Counted from the stretch's first letter, positions 1 through 7,001 are shown. The stretch is 16,821 nt of DNA from Thermoplasmata archaeon (GCA_021161135.1 JAGHBD010000088.1:1-16821); one strand, 5' to 3'. The notes: a model not told the origin generated them from the letters alone. Program-made: numbers and translations.

Positions 1-1
1 A

Positions 2-145
2 TATACAAGTGTTGCAGAACTGTGCAAGGAAGCTATAAGATTGAGACTTTCAGAAATAAAAATGGAGCAGCAGGAAAACTATCTCACACAGAAAGAAGTT
101 GAAGAGCTTTTGATGCATATAGATAAGAGGCTAAGGAAGAGATAA
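2..145 (+). CDS. C-terminal end of a ribbon-helix-helix-like small regulator (5' truncated by window)
   Basis: An open frame enters from the left edge and ends at TAA 143-145. The visible 47 residues begin with a Ser-Val-Ala-Glu-Leu helix running into KEAIRLRL. That resembles the second helix of ribbon-helix-helix (CopG/MetJ-type) DNA-binding proteins, where a serine caps a helix ending in R-x-A-I-R-x-x-L. The rest is charged and helical (about residues 20-47). The N-terminal beta strand that would contact DNA lies outside the window, so the family call is inference. The next ATG is one base after the stop, so it probably shares a transcript with the two genes that follow. It could equally be an unrelated helical protein. 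Confidence 0.4.
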   Translation, partial: YTSVAELCKEAIRLRLSEIKMEQQENYLTQKEVEELLMHIDKRLRKR

Positions 146-146
146 A

Positions 147-368
147 ATGAAGATAGAGATAAAGCTTGAGGGAGAAAGTATTGATGAGATAGTGAAAGGT
201 TTGGTTAGTCTTATAGAGAATAATAGAGAAGAGATAAAGAAATTACTTAATATGCTGGCTAGAGATGCGATAGAAGTGCTTGAAGAGGATCCTATTCTGG
301 AAAAAGGAGCCGATTTATATATTAAGCTTAATAGAGCCATAAATTATAAGTATAGAAAAGGAAAGTAA
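147..368 (+). CDS. Small hypothetical protein, 73 residues
   Basis: I do not recognise this protein. It is short, soluble and very charged, with many Glu, Lys and Ile residues and a mostly helical pattern after an amphipathic first strand (IEIKLEG). It has no signal peptide, membrane segment or Cys/His cluster. The ATG lies one base after the stop of the preceding gene. A purine-rich stretch (AAGGAAGAG) just upstream can serve as ribosome binding site. The stop is one base before the ATG of the downstream phosphoesterase. The tight three-gene packing argues that it is a real coding sequence. A partner role for the upstream ribbon-helix-helix-like protein is possible but unproven. Confidence 0.6.
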   Translation: MKIEIKLEGESIDEIVKGLVSLIENNREEIKKLLNMLARDAIEVLEEDPILEKGADLYIKLNRAINYKYRKGK

Positions 369-369
369 A

Positions 370-924
370 ATGCTTCTGCAGTGTGCTGCAGATTTTCATG
401 GAAGACGAGAAAGATATGAAAAATTCGTAAGAGTTTTTGAGGAGAGACAGCCTGATTTAGTTATTATTGCTGGAGACTGGGGAAATATAGATGATAAAAT
501 ACTGGAGAAAATAGATGTTCCAATATATGGTGTATATGGTAACATGGATGGAAATCTTTCCCATTTGAACAATTTAGTTCATTTCATAGATGGAAAGATT
601 ATAGAATATGAAAATCTCGTTTTTTTGGGCATTGGAGGCAAATATCCAGAAAATATTGAAAAAAGGATAGATATCATTGTTACTCACGTTCCTCCATATA
701 AAACAAAGGACAGAGCTTTCTTAGGAATGCATATAGGGAGCAAATGGCTGCGCCGGCTTATGGAGGAGAAAGAGCCACGTTACATCATATGCGGACATGT
801 GCATGAAGACGCAGGATATGAAATGTATGGGAAGTGTTATGTTGTGAATTGCAGCATAGGTAAAAAAGGTATAGCAACCCTTATAGATACAGAAAGCAAT
901 GAAATAGAGATGATCGGATATTAA
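370..924 (+). CDS. Calcineurin-like metallophosphoesterase, YfcE/MJ0936-type
   Basis: A cytosolic two-metal phosphoesterase of 184 residues, the usual size for the YfcE/MJ0936 group of small archaeal and bacterial phosphodiesterases. All signature blocks are present in order: D8-x-H10 in AADFHG, G35-D36 in IIAGDWGN, G57-N58-M59-D60 (the GNMD variant of GNHD), H106 in VTHVPP and G142-H143-x-H145. Members of this family cleave phosphodiester or phosphomonoester bonds with Mn, Ni or similar metals. The natural substrate cannot be read from sequence. It follows the 73-residue gene by one base and is convergent with arcS. The ATG start fits the N-terminal strand leading straight into the first metal motif. 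Confidence 0.88.
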   Translation: MLLQCAADFHGRRERYEKFVRVFEERQPDLVIIAGDWGNIDDKILEKIDVPIYGVYGNMDGNLSHLNNLVHFIDGKIIEYENLVFLGIGGKYPENIEKRIDIIVTHVPPYKTKDRAFLGMHIGSKWLRRLMEEKEPRYIICGHVHEDAGYEMYGKCYVVNCSIGKKGIATLIDTESNEIEMIGY

Positions 925-942
925 ATTATATCATTCATGCTT

Positions 943-958
943 CCAAGACTTTTCTCAT
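943..958 (+). terminator. T-rich segment between convergent genes
   Basis: Only 34 bases separate the stops of the phosphoesterase (plus) and arcS (minus). The plus strand here is pyrimidine-rich, with a T4 run followed by CTCATTTATTTG. This is compatible with archaeal intrinsic termination, which relies on T-tracts without needing a hairpin. I see no stable inverted repeat. Confidence 0.28.
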
Positions 959-2704
959 TTATTTGTAATGCCTGACTTTAACTGCTTCTCCTGTTTTTAC
1001 TTCCACCATTTCCTCTCCATTCATTTTAGCTACTCCAACACCTCTAACCTCATTTTCATGGAATATGACAACTTCATCTCCTACTCTTATCCTTTCATCG
1101 GCTCCTTTTACACCAACTGCAAATACACTCCCTTTTGGTGTGAAATCATCAATTTCAACCCAGTAATTTTTACCAAGTTTTTTCCCTCCGGGGAAAGTTA
1201 ATGCAAAAAGACCCCTTCTAGCAGAAAACGATGCAATTTGTTTTCCTTCAAAATATATTTTATATTCTGGAAATTTCCCTTTGGTTTCACATCCTTCAAG
1301 AAATTTCTCAGCAACCTCACCAAACTGATATCTTAAAATTGCCTCTATATTATCCCTCCGCCTCTTCGTATGCTTTATATATTCAAAATCATCCGCCGCC
1401 CTCACAGCTTCCTCAAGTTTTTTAAGAGATTCCTCACTTGTAGGGTGTTCAACACATGTCCTTATCGCATCTATCTCCATATAATCTGCTATCTCGGGCG
1501 GGAGATGATTTATGATTATTTCGTAACTGTTTTTCTCAATATATTTTTTGAGCATTCTGTTTATCATTTCCACTTCCTCTCTATCCCAGTAGCCTATAGT
1601 GGATATGTCATAGTGGGCAGCTGGATATGTAAGTTCCATTTCTCTGGGTACGAGTCCGAGAGGAGAGGTTACAATAACCTCATGAATCACCTGCCTATTT
1701 GATGTAACCGAGATTGCCCGATTGAAAAGCTGGTGAGATTTTGATGCAGAATATGGTTTTTTAGCCGAACAGGGAAGGAGGAGGAGAATTTTGGTGCATT
1801 TTGGCTTTGAATATCTCTCTATTATCCTTTCCCTGAATCTTCTTATGTCAGGGCGATTGAGAGAGTATGGAGATGCAATTATATTGGCGCCAACTATAGC
1901 ATATCTTTTTTCCTGAAAGTTGTAAAAGGAGGAGTCGAAAATCCTTATTATGGAGGCAAAATTTGCATTGAAGTGACTTTTAGCCTCCACATATTCTCTC
2001 AACATGCCCTTTTTTATCAATTCTCTTATTTTTACCAGCTCGTTTTGCATGACATTATAGTTGTGCATGAGCAAATCGTTAAAGCCATCTATGCCTTTTG
2101 TACAGTATTTGCAGCTACATGGATAATCTTCAATTTCCTCAATTTTATATTCCTGTTCTGATGTGAAATAAATCCCTTTCCTCGTTTTTATTATTACATC
2201 GAGGGAATCAAATAAATCAATGCCTGCATAACATAAAATTGGAAGATTGATTGGATTTGCTATGCCGGGAGCATACAGCAACGAGTATCCTATTTTTTCT
2301 CTTATTTTTACAATATTTTCAACAAAGTTGCGAGAATTGGAAAATAATTCTTTTGCATTCGCCATTATATATATGAAAGAATCAATTTTATCCCATTTGG
2401 GAGAAATAATGCTGAAAAACTCATTAAAATATTCTCTGCTTATCTCAAAAGCCTCCCGATGCACTTCGTCAGGAAAGAAATGAGGATATATCAGCGAAGG
2501 TGGAATACAAAATTTACACTCTTTTGGATAAAAAAACGTCCCTCCGCCTCCTATCTCCTCACCCAATTTAAGCTCGGCGAAGGGCGGCGGAGGAATGCGA
2601 GCAGAAGCATACCACAGAATATTGGGTGTGCTGCACTTTTTTCCATTGATCTCTATTTCTCCCACCCTTGCGTTGCAATTTCTTGCCTTTGCTTCGAATC
2701 TCAC
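959..2704 (-). CDS. arcS: Archaeosine synthase ArcS (TgtA2-type tRNA-guanine transglycosylase homologue with PUA domain)
   Basis: ArcS converts the preQ0 base, placed at position 15 of archaeal tRNA by TgtA, towards archaeosine. At 581 residues it has the expected full-length euryarchaeal size. The N-terminal two thirds is a TGT-like domain with the zinc signature C196-x-C198-x-x-C201 and a following His (H214). Residues 311-324 carry the ArcS-specific PCSxKKPYxxSKSH block, which separates ArcS from the base-exchanging TgtA. A C-terminal PUA RNA-binding domain spans about 505-578 (FPGGKKLGKNYWVEI onward). The start is GTG 2704, supported by AAGGAG ten to eleven bases upstream. It is the last gene of a minus-strand run behind the serA-like gene (24-base gap). 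No tgtA, gat-queC or queF-like gene is in view. Confidence 0.92.
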   Translation of the reverse strand: MRFEAKARNCNARVGEIEINGKKCSTPNILWYASARIPPPPFAELKLGEEIGGGGTFFYPKECKFCIPPSLIYPHFFPDEVHREAFEISREYFNEFFSIISPKWDKIDSFIYIMANAKELFSNSRNFVENIVKIREKIGYSLLYAPGIANPINLPILCYAGIDLFDSLDVIIKTRKGIYFTSEQEYKIEEIEDYPCSCKYCTKGIDGFNDLLMHNYNVMQNELVKIRELIKKGMLREYVEAKSHFNANFASIIRIFDSSFYNFQEKRYAIVGANIIASPYSLNRPDIRRFRERIIERYSKPKCTKILLLLPCSAKKPYSASKSHQLFNRAISVTSNRQVIHEVIVTSPLGLVPREMELTYPAAHYDISTIGYWDREEVEMINRMLKKYIEKNSYEIIINHLPPEIADYMEIDAIRTCVEHPTSEESLKKLEEAVRAADDFEYIKHTKRRRDNIEAILRYQFGEVAEKFLEGCETKGKFPEYKIYFEGKQIASFSARRGLFALTFPGGKKLGKNYWVEIDDFTPKGSVFAVGVKGADERIRVGDEVVIFHENEVRGVGVAKMNGEEMVEVKTGEAVKVRHYK

Positions 2705-2714
2705 AAAAGATTAT

Positions 2715-2720
2715 CTCCTT
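2715..2720 (-). promoter_or_regulatory. Shine-Dalgarno site for arcS
   Basis: Read on the minus strand this is AAGGAG, about ten bases before the GTG at 2704. It decides the non-ATG start of arcS. It also indicates that arcS is translated from an internal position on a longer transcript, unlike the leaderless-looking genes elsewhere in the window. Confidence 0.6.
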
Positions 2721-2728
2721 TTCATTAA

Positions 2729-3676
2729 TTAACTTTTCATCTTGTCTTTATTAACCCAGTAATCCGGTTCCTTGCCATCGAGCACCTTCAAAATCTGTTC
2801 CGCACATATTACGCCTGCCCTTATCTGCCCCTCCTTCGTCGCCGCTCCTATATGGGGTGTGAAAACGACGTTCTCCAGTTCAAAGAGAGGAGATTTTTCG
2901 GGTGGCTCTTTTTCATATACGTCAAGGGCGGCTCCTGCTATTTTTCTCTCCTTGAGAACTTTATATAATGCCTCTTCATCAACAACTCCTCCTCTTGCCA
3001 CATTAATTAAATATGCAGTGGGCTTCATGAGAGAAAGGAGGCGTTCATCTACCATGTGATATGTTTCTTCAGTTTTTGGTATATGGAGGGAGACAAAATC
3101 TGATTCTCTGAAAATATCCTCCAAACTCTTTAGTTCTGCTCCCATTTCTGATGCCTTTTCCTGTGTGCAATGAGGGGAATATACGAGAACCTTCATTCCA
3201 AGGCAGTTTGCCATTTTCGCTACTTCTCTTGCTATATTTCCAGAACCGATTAAACCAAGTGTTTTTCCCAAAAGTTCTATGCCCTTCAATTTCTTCTTTG
3301 CCCATATTCCCTGACGCATTGTAGCATCAGCCCTATGAATATGCCTTGCTAAAGCAAACATGAGGGCAAATGTGAGTTCCGCAACAGAACGGGTAGAGCC
3401 AGTGGGAGAGTTAACAACATATATGCCCTTCTCACTTGCAGCATCTATATCAATGTTGTCAACGCCTATTCCTGCTCTTCCTATAACCTTAAGCCTTTCA
3501 GCCCTTTCAATGATATCTCTCGTTACTTTTGTTGCACTTCTTACCATCAAAGCATCGTATTTTCCTATCTCTCTCGCCAACTCTTCTCCTCGCAATTCTT
3601 TAAAAACAACCTCGTGTTTTTCTTTCAACAAATTCATTGCCTCTTCCGCAACCTCATCAGTTATAAGTATCTTCAT
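2729..3676 (-). CDS. serA: D-2-hydroxyacid dehydrogenase, D-3-phosphoglycerate dehydrogenase-like, short form without ACT domain
   Basis: A D-isomer-specific 2-hydroxyacid dehydrogenase of 315 residues, the length of catalytic plus nucleotide-binding domains with no C-terminal regulatory domain. The Rossmann turn is G144-S-G146-N-I-A149. The catalytic triad is R228 (VARGG), E257 (YEKEPP) and H275 (TPHIGAAT). The substrate-side segments RAGIGVDNID and NSPTGSTRSVAE match the phosphoglycerate dehydrogenase subgroup, so the first step of serine synthesis is the leading role; glyoxylate or hydroxypyruvate reduction is the alternative. The residue at the end of the second Rossmann strand, usually Asp in NAD-dependent members, is Ser (VYSPH), which may relax cofactor choice towards NADP. 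ATG 3676 has a GGTGG element upstream. It is preceded by a phosphoesterase gene 25 bases away. Confidence 0.85.
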   Translation of the reverse strand: MKILITDEVAEEAMNLLKEKHEVVFKELRGEELAREIGKYDALMVRSATKVTRDIIERAERLKVIGRAGIGVDNIDIDAASEKGIYVVNSPTGSTRSVAELTFALMFALARHIHRADATMRQGIWAKKKLKGIELLGKTLGLIGSGNIAREVAKMANCLGMKVLVYSPHCTQEKASEMGAELKSLEDIFRESDFVSLHIPKTEETYHMVDERLLSLMKPTAYLINVARGGVVDEEALYKVLKERKIAGAALDVYEKEPPEKSPLFELENVVFTPHIGAATKEGQIRAGVICAEQILKVLDGKEPDYWVNKDKMKS

Positions 3677-3701
3677 TTTGCCACCATTTCATAATGTCTC
3701 C

Positions 3702-4445
3702 TCACCTTAAATTTTTTATCCTGCCGAGATTTACTCCATTAAGCAAATATACGTGGGCATTGTCCATATCAAATATCTTTACCATCCCCTCCTTTATTTT
3801 CGCCTCATTTACGGCGATGCCACCGCATAAAGGATTAAAAGGAGGCATTATGATAAATTTCATTTTATGATTTCCGCTGCTGTATCTTTTTAGAAAAGCA
3901 TCTTTTTTCATTTTGCCCTTTACCCAACAGGGTTGCATATAACTATATCCTATTTCAGTCGATATTTTGACAAATGGATGTATATGGGCTGTGATCATAT
4001 ATTTTCGATCCATTATTTCTTCATCTGCCCATGAATGACCATGAGCAAGAGCAATATCTCCAATGAATATACCTCTTGCTCCAAATATCTTTGCGTATTT
4101 ACTCCTTAATCTCCCATCATGATTTCCTCTTACTATCCAGATTTCAGCATATTCATTTAAAATTTTAAGAAATTTTCTTACAGATTTTCTCTCAATCTTC
4201 AACATTTCTTTGTCTTCTTCCTCTTTTGCAACTATCATATGTTTTACATCTCCTAAGAGAACGAGTATCTCCGCTCCAGTCTCCTTGATCAATTTTATAC
4301 ATCTTTCCAGCAGCTTATCTGTTTGAAGGGCAATATTTATTCCCTGTCTCCTGTATTCAAACTCGATACCGATATGTAAATCTGCAATAACAAGAGTTTT
4401 TTCAGCATCAATGAATAGTGCTCTTTCATTCCATACAGGCATCAT
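3702..4445 (-). CDS. Calcineurin-like phosphoesterase of the archaeal SbcD-related / PdeM-like group
   Basis: A soluble metallophosphoesterase of 247 residues. Metal-binding blocks: D22-x-H24 (IADLHIG), G65-D66 (LLGDVKH), G107-N108-H109-D110, H135-x-H137 (LAHGHS) and H154-x-H156 (TAHIHP), followed by the family-typical MPPFNPLCGG near residues 200-209. This arrangement fits the archaeal phosphoesterase group related to bacterial PdeM, the nuclease-like partner of Lhr helicase and ligase in DNA repair. None of those partners lies in this window, so a repair role is only family-based. Its ATG lies one base downstream of the stop of the membrane-protein gene, so translation is probably coupled. 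A second ATG one codon in is equally usable. Confidence 0.85.
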   Translation of the reverse strand: MMPVWNERALFIDAEKTLVIADLHIGIEFEYRRQGINIALQTDKLLERCIKLIKETGAEILVLLGDVKHMIVAKEEEDKEMLKIERKSVRKFLKILNEYAEIWIVRGNHDGRLRSKYAKIFGARGIFIGDIALAHGHSWADEEIMDRKYMITAHIHPFVKISTEIGYSYMQPCWVKGKMKKDAFLKRYSSGNHKMKFIIMPPFNPLCGGIAVNEAKIKEGMVKIFDMDNAHVYLLNGVNLGRIKNLR

Positions 4446-4446
4446 T

Positions 4447-5571
4447 TTAACCGAGCAATCTAAGCAAAGGCGATAGTGTTAGATTGAGTAAGGAGCTTAT
4501 TAGAGAAATGCCCCAGAATGTTGTAAGAGAGAAGCCAATTGCTCTTCCAATACCCTTTCCAACATTTGATAACCCTATCATTTCGAAAATTGCCGCCACC
4601 GCCACCTTTGCAGGAAATCCTATTATGCCCACTGCCACGAGATAGGGGACAATGAATAACGAAAGAAAAAGGAGACTGCCTATTGTTATTTTTTTAACAT
4701 CCATAAGGCTTAAACCGAAAATTCTTTCCATCTCGCAACTCCATAAATAAATGGAAATGCCAAAGAAGAGAAGCCACATAATGGCGGAGAAACCAGCAAA
4801 CATTTCATCTTTTTCAATGAAAATATTTTTCTTCAGAAAAGAGGAAATTATGAAGAGGGCTATCGCTACAACCCACAATGCGAATATTTTGAGAGGAATG
4901 AAATAAATTTTCTTTTCATCATCATAAAATTTTCCATCTATTGCAAGAAGATAGCCAGAGGCATTTAATCTATTTTTGTTATATTTTCCTTCTCCTCTAA
5001 AGAAAACATATTTGCTGAAATTTTTCTCTTCCCCCTCAATTTCTATTTTTCCACTTCCATTAATGAAGAATATTTTGTTGAATTTTGCTGGAAAGATTTT
5101 TATAAAACTTTCAGGCACTACTTCAATGCTTTTATTTTCCATCCCTTCCATTAGCTTTATTTCCCCCTCTATTTCAATTAAAATTTCTCCTTTTATTTTC
5201 CCATCAATGGATTCATAAAAAGTGCTGTTATTATCTGTTGTTACCCAGCAATTTTTTCCGTGAATCTCTATTTCTTTTGTAAATATTTTCTCCGCCACAA
5301 ATAAGGCACTATAACTGACAAAAACAAAGCTTCCATTAACCAAAATTTTTCCTTCAATGCTCATATTGTTCAAAATCGCGGATGAATTGATGGAATATAG
5401 TTTGCTACCCTCGCCTTCTATGCCTCCATAGAATTTAAAGTCCCTTCCCTCATATTTGATATCCAAAGGAGAGGAAATTTTTATTCCTTCAGGGAAAGCA
5501 GATATAAAGATGGAGAATGCAATTATTGAGGCAACTATTGAAATAAATGTTACCGTCGAAGTCTTTCCCAT
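4447..5571 (-). CDS. Membrane protein with large extracytoplasmic, N-glycosylation-site-rich domain; function unknown
   Basis: I do not recognise a family. From ATG 5571 the protein has 374 residues. There is one hydrophobic segment at about residues 6-26, a beta-strand-rich domain of roughly 200 residues (about 27-225), then about four membrane segments in the C-terminal 145 residues. The middle domain holds ten Asn-x-Ser/Thr sequons and alternating charged/hydrophobic strands, consistent with an S-layer-side domain carrying N-glycans. An in-frame TTG at 5625 would add 18 residues. I prefer ATG 5571 because a TATA-like box (5591-5598) sits 24 bases upstream and would fall inside the longer version. 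It heads the minus-strand run and is one base from the phosphoesterase gene. Confidence 0.7.
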   Translation of the reverse strand: MGKTSTVTFISIVASIIAFSIFISAFPEGIKISSPLDIKYEGRDFKFYGGIEGEGSKLYSINSSAILNNMSIEGKILVNGSFVFVSYSALFVAEKIFTKEIEIHGKNCWVTTDNNSTFYESIDGKIKGEILIEIEGEIKLMEGMENKSIEVVPESFIKIFPAKFNKIFFINGSGKIEIEGEEKNFSKYVFFRGEGKYNKNRLNASGYLLAIDGKFYDDEKKIYFIPLKIFALWVVAIALFIISSFLKKNIFIEKDEMFAGFSAIMWLLFFGISIYLWSCEMERIFGLSLMDVKKITIGSLLFLSLFIVPYLVAVGIIGFPAKVAVAAIFEMIGLSNVGKGIGRAIGFSLTTFWGISLISSLLNLTLSPLLRLLG

Positions 5572-5590
5572 GTCGAAATAAGGATTAAAA

Positions 5591-5598
5591 GAATAAAT
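5591..5598 (-). promoter_or_regulatory. TATA-like box for the membrane-protein gene
   Basis: On the minus strand this reads ATTTATTC, centred about 24 bases before ATG 5571. That is the distance expected for an archaeal promoter driving a leaderless message. There is no Shine-Dalgarno sequence before either ATG 5571 or the alternative TTG 5625. Confidence 0.4.
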
Positions 5599-5806
5599 AA
5601 TTTCTGAAATTTTTGAGGTTATCAAAAAATTTCGTGAAATTTATGTTTCCATCTCGCAGGAGGCACGAGATGGAAAAGATTGGTGGAGAATTGAATACCT
5701 TCCATCGGATGATTGTGAAGGGAAGGAATATTTGGAGGATTGGAAAACAAGAAAGTTATTATTCACAAGATATAAAAATTTCAAGAATGAAACACATGTT
5801 CTATAG
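5597..5806 (+). other. Open frame without a normal start codon, possible gene remnant
   Basis: This plus-strand frame is open for about 69 codons and ends at TAG 5804, but contains no ATG, GTG or TTG near its beginning. The conceptual translation (EARDGKDWWRIEYLPSDD in the middle) is acidic and has the residue mix of a folded protein, more so than the overlapping 60-codon ORF in another frame. It may be a fragment of a decayed gene, or chance. I recognise no family. Bases 5572-5885 otherwise hold the hairpin at 5646-5676, the small ORF at 5670-5852 and two promoter-like boxes. Confidence 0.2.
5646..5676 (+). repeat. Perfect 11-bp inverted repeat (hairpin) with AGGAGG loop
   Basis: The arms are TTTCCATCTCG (5646-5656) and CGAGATGGAAA (5666-5676), exactly complementary, around the nine-base loop CAGGAGGCA. 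As plus-strand RNA it would form a stable stem. The loop presents a consensus ribosome binding site, and the ATG at 5670 lies inside the 3' arm. There is no T-tract after it on the plus strand, so it does not look like a terminator. Confidence 0.75.
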
Positions 5807-5852
5807 CAACTTCTTCATTCATTCTGAGCCACAAATTAAAATCAATTTGTAA
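5670..5852 (+). CDS. Possible small ORF, 60 codons, start codon inside a hairpin
   Basis: ATG 5670 follows AGGAGG by six bases, the best Shine-Dalgarno arrangement in this intergenic region, and the frame stays open to TAA 5850. The product would be a basic, hydrophilic 60-residue peptide with no recognisable motif, membrane helix or Cys pair. The same frame extends back to TTG 5613 but without ribosome-binding support. Against it: the residue composition is unremarkable, the overlapping frame at 5597-5806 looks more protein-like, and no clear TATA box precedes it. I hold this as a weak candidate. Confidence 0.25.
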   Translation: MEKIGGELNTFHRMIVKGRNIWRIGKQESYYSQDIKISRMKHMFYSNFFIHSEPQIKINL

Positions 5853-5857
5853 AAAAA

Positions 5858-5865
5858 TTTTAAAT
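5858..5865 (+). promoter_or_regulatory. TATA-like box for the sulfotransferase gene
   Basis: TTTTAAAT preceded by an A-tract, centred about 25 bases before ATG 5886, with no Shine-Dalgarno sequence in between. The spacing suggests transcription starts at or next to the ATG. This supports ATG 5886 over the upstream in-frame TTG 5871. Confidence 0.5.
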
Positions 5866-5885
5866 GATGTTTGCATTACCCATGC

Positions 5886-7001
5886 ATGAAACTTAAATTT
5901 AACAAAGATGCTTACCTGAATTTTTCACAGCAACCTCTCGGTGGCTCCTCCTTCACTAACTGGCTCTATTTGCTTGCGGAAAATAAATTTTGCATAGATT
6001 GGCGGTTTGTCCCTCGTGCCTTATATGTAACAATGCTTATTCTTTTTCTTACTCCTTCTAGAATTAAAGAAAAGAGGATGGTTGAGAGAAAGCTGCGGGA
6101 TGTGGAAATAGTTCCCCCTTTATTTATTGTGGGTCATTTCAGAAGTGGAACAACGTTCCTTCATTATTTGATGGGTCAGGATAAGTCTTTGGCGTATGTT
6201 TCAACTTTTGAAACAATGGCTCCATGGGTGCTACTCAATGATAAATTAAGGAAACTGGTGGAGGAAAGATTACCTGAAAAGCGCCCCATGGATGACTTGG
6301 AAATGGATGCAGGGCTTCCGTACGAGGAAGAATATGCTATAGCAAATCTCTGTTCATATTCTTTTTATCATGGATGGTATTTCCCAAAAAAAATAAACTA
6401 TTATTTTAGGAAATATGTTTTATTTGAAGGAGTGAGTGAAGAAGTGAAGCAAAAATGGAAAAATTGGTATGAATACTTGCTCAAGAAAATAACGCTGAAA
6501 CACGATGGAAAGAGAATCTTACTCAAAAGTCCTGTAAATACTGGCAGAATAAAACTTTTATTAGAAATATTTCCTGATGCAAAATTCATTCATATTTATC
6601 CAAATCCATACAAGGTGTATCTTTCGACGTGGAGGTTATATGAAAAAATTCTCCCCATCTTTTCTTTCCAACACATAGAAAAAGAAATGTTGGATAGATT
6701 CATTCTTGATTTCTATAAGGAAGTTTATAGTAAGTATTTCGAGGAAAAGCACCTTATAGATAAGGGCAATCTTGTTGAAATAAGCTATGAAGAATTTGTA
6801 AAGGAGCCAATGAAAAAATTGAAATGGATATATGAAAAACTTGGCTTGGATGGATTTGAAAAGGCTGAGCCATATTTCAGGCGATATGTGGAGAAACACA
6901 AAAACTACAAGCCCCATAGTTATGTTATCACAGATAAGATAAGAGAAAAAGTATATAGTGAATGGAAATTCGCATTTGATGAGTTTGGCTATAAAAAATA
7001 A
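5886..7001 (+). CDS. PAPS-dependent sulfotransferase family protein
   Basis: The protein has 371 residues from ATG 5886. The 5'-phosphosulfate-binding loop is at residues 83-92, reading GHFRSGTTFL, the hallmark of the Sulfotransfer_3-type family after a PPLFIVG strand. The 3'-phosphate-binding segment is about residues 236-248 (HIYPNPYKVYLST, with the conserved Ser). LLKSPVNTGRI at about 212-222 takes the place of the family's K-x-P-x-H block. Such enzymes move sulfate from PAPS onto a hydroxyl or amino group of a sugar, lipid or small molecule. The acceptor is not evident. The stretch at about 45-56 is hydrophobic but too short and broken to call a membrane helix. No PAPS-synthesis genes are nearby. 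Sulfotransferases of this type are uncommon in archaea, so acquisition by transfer is possible. Confidence 0.8.
   Translation: MKLKFNKDAYLNFSQQPLGGSSFTNWLYLLAENKFCIDWRFVPRALYVTMLILFLTPSRIKEKRMVERKLRDVEIVPPLFIVGHFRSGTTFLHYLMGQDKSLAYVSTFETMAPWVLLNDKLRKLVEERLPEKRPMDDLEMDAGLPYEEEYAIANLCSYSFYHGWYFPKKINYYFRKYVLFEGVSEEVKQKWKNWYEYLLKKITLKHDGKRILLKSPVNTGRIKLLLEIFPDAKFIHIYPNPYKVYLSTWRLYEKILPIFSFQHIEKEMLDRFILDFYKEVYSKYFEEKHLIDKGNLVEISYEEFVKEPMKKLKWIYEKLGLDGFEKAEPYFRRYVEKHKNYKPHSYVITDKIREKVYSEWKFAFDEFGYKK

Noticed and set aside
959..2704. Annotating the gene as the base-exchanging TgtA
   Set aside because: The PCSxKKPY block at residues 311-318 is the mark of ArcS, and the protein is not in the position or form of a TgtA.
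4725..4737. Thirteen-base match TTTCCATCTCGCA shared with the hairpin arm at 5646-5658
   Set aside because: Several 13-base matches are expected by chance in a sequence this long, and the copy at 4725 lacks the second arm.
4447..5625. Using TTG 5625 as the start of the membrane protein
   Set aside because: The TATA-like box at 5591-5598 would be inside the gene, and ATG 5571 puts the first membrane segment directly at the N-terminus. The longer form is not excluded.
5613..5669. N-terminal extension of the 60-codon ORF back to TTG 5613
   Set aside because: It has no ribosome binding site and overlaps the opposite-strand promoter region; the AGGAGG-ATG at 5670 is the better start.
5864..5896. 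Ten-codon upstream ORF overlapping the sulfotransferase start; also a C/D-box-like TGATG with CTGA at 5914
   Set aside because: If the message is leaderless the short ORF is not transcribed, and the boxes are poor matches without internal C'/D' partners.
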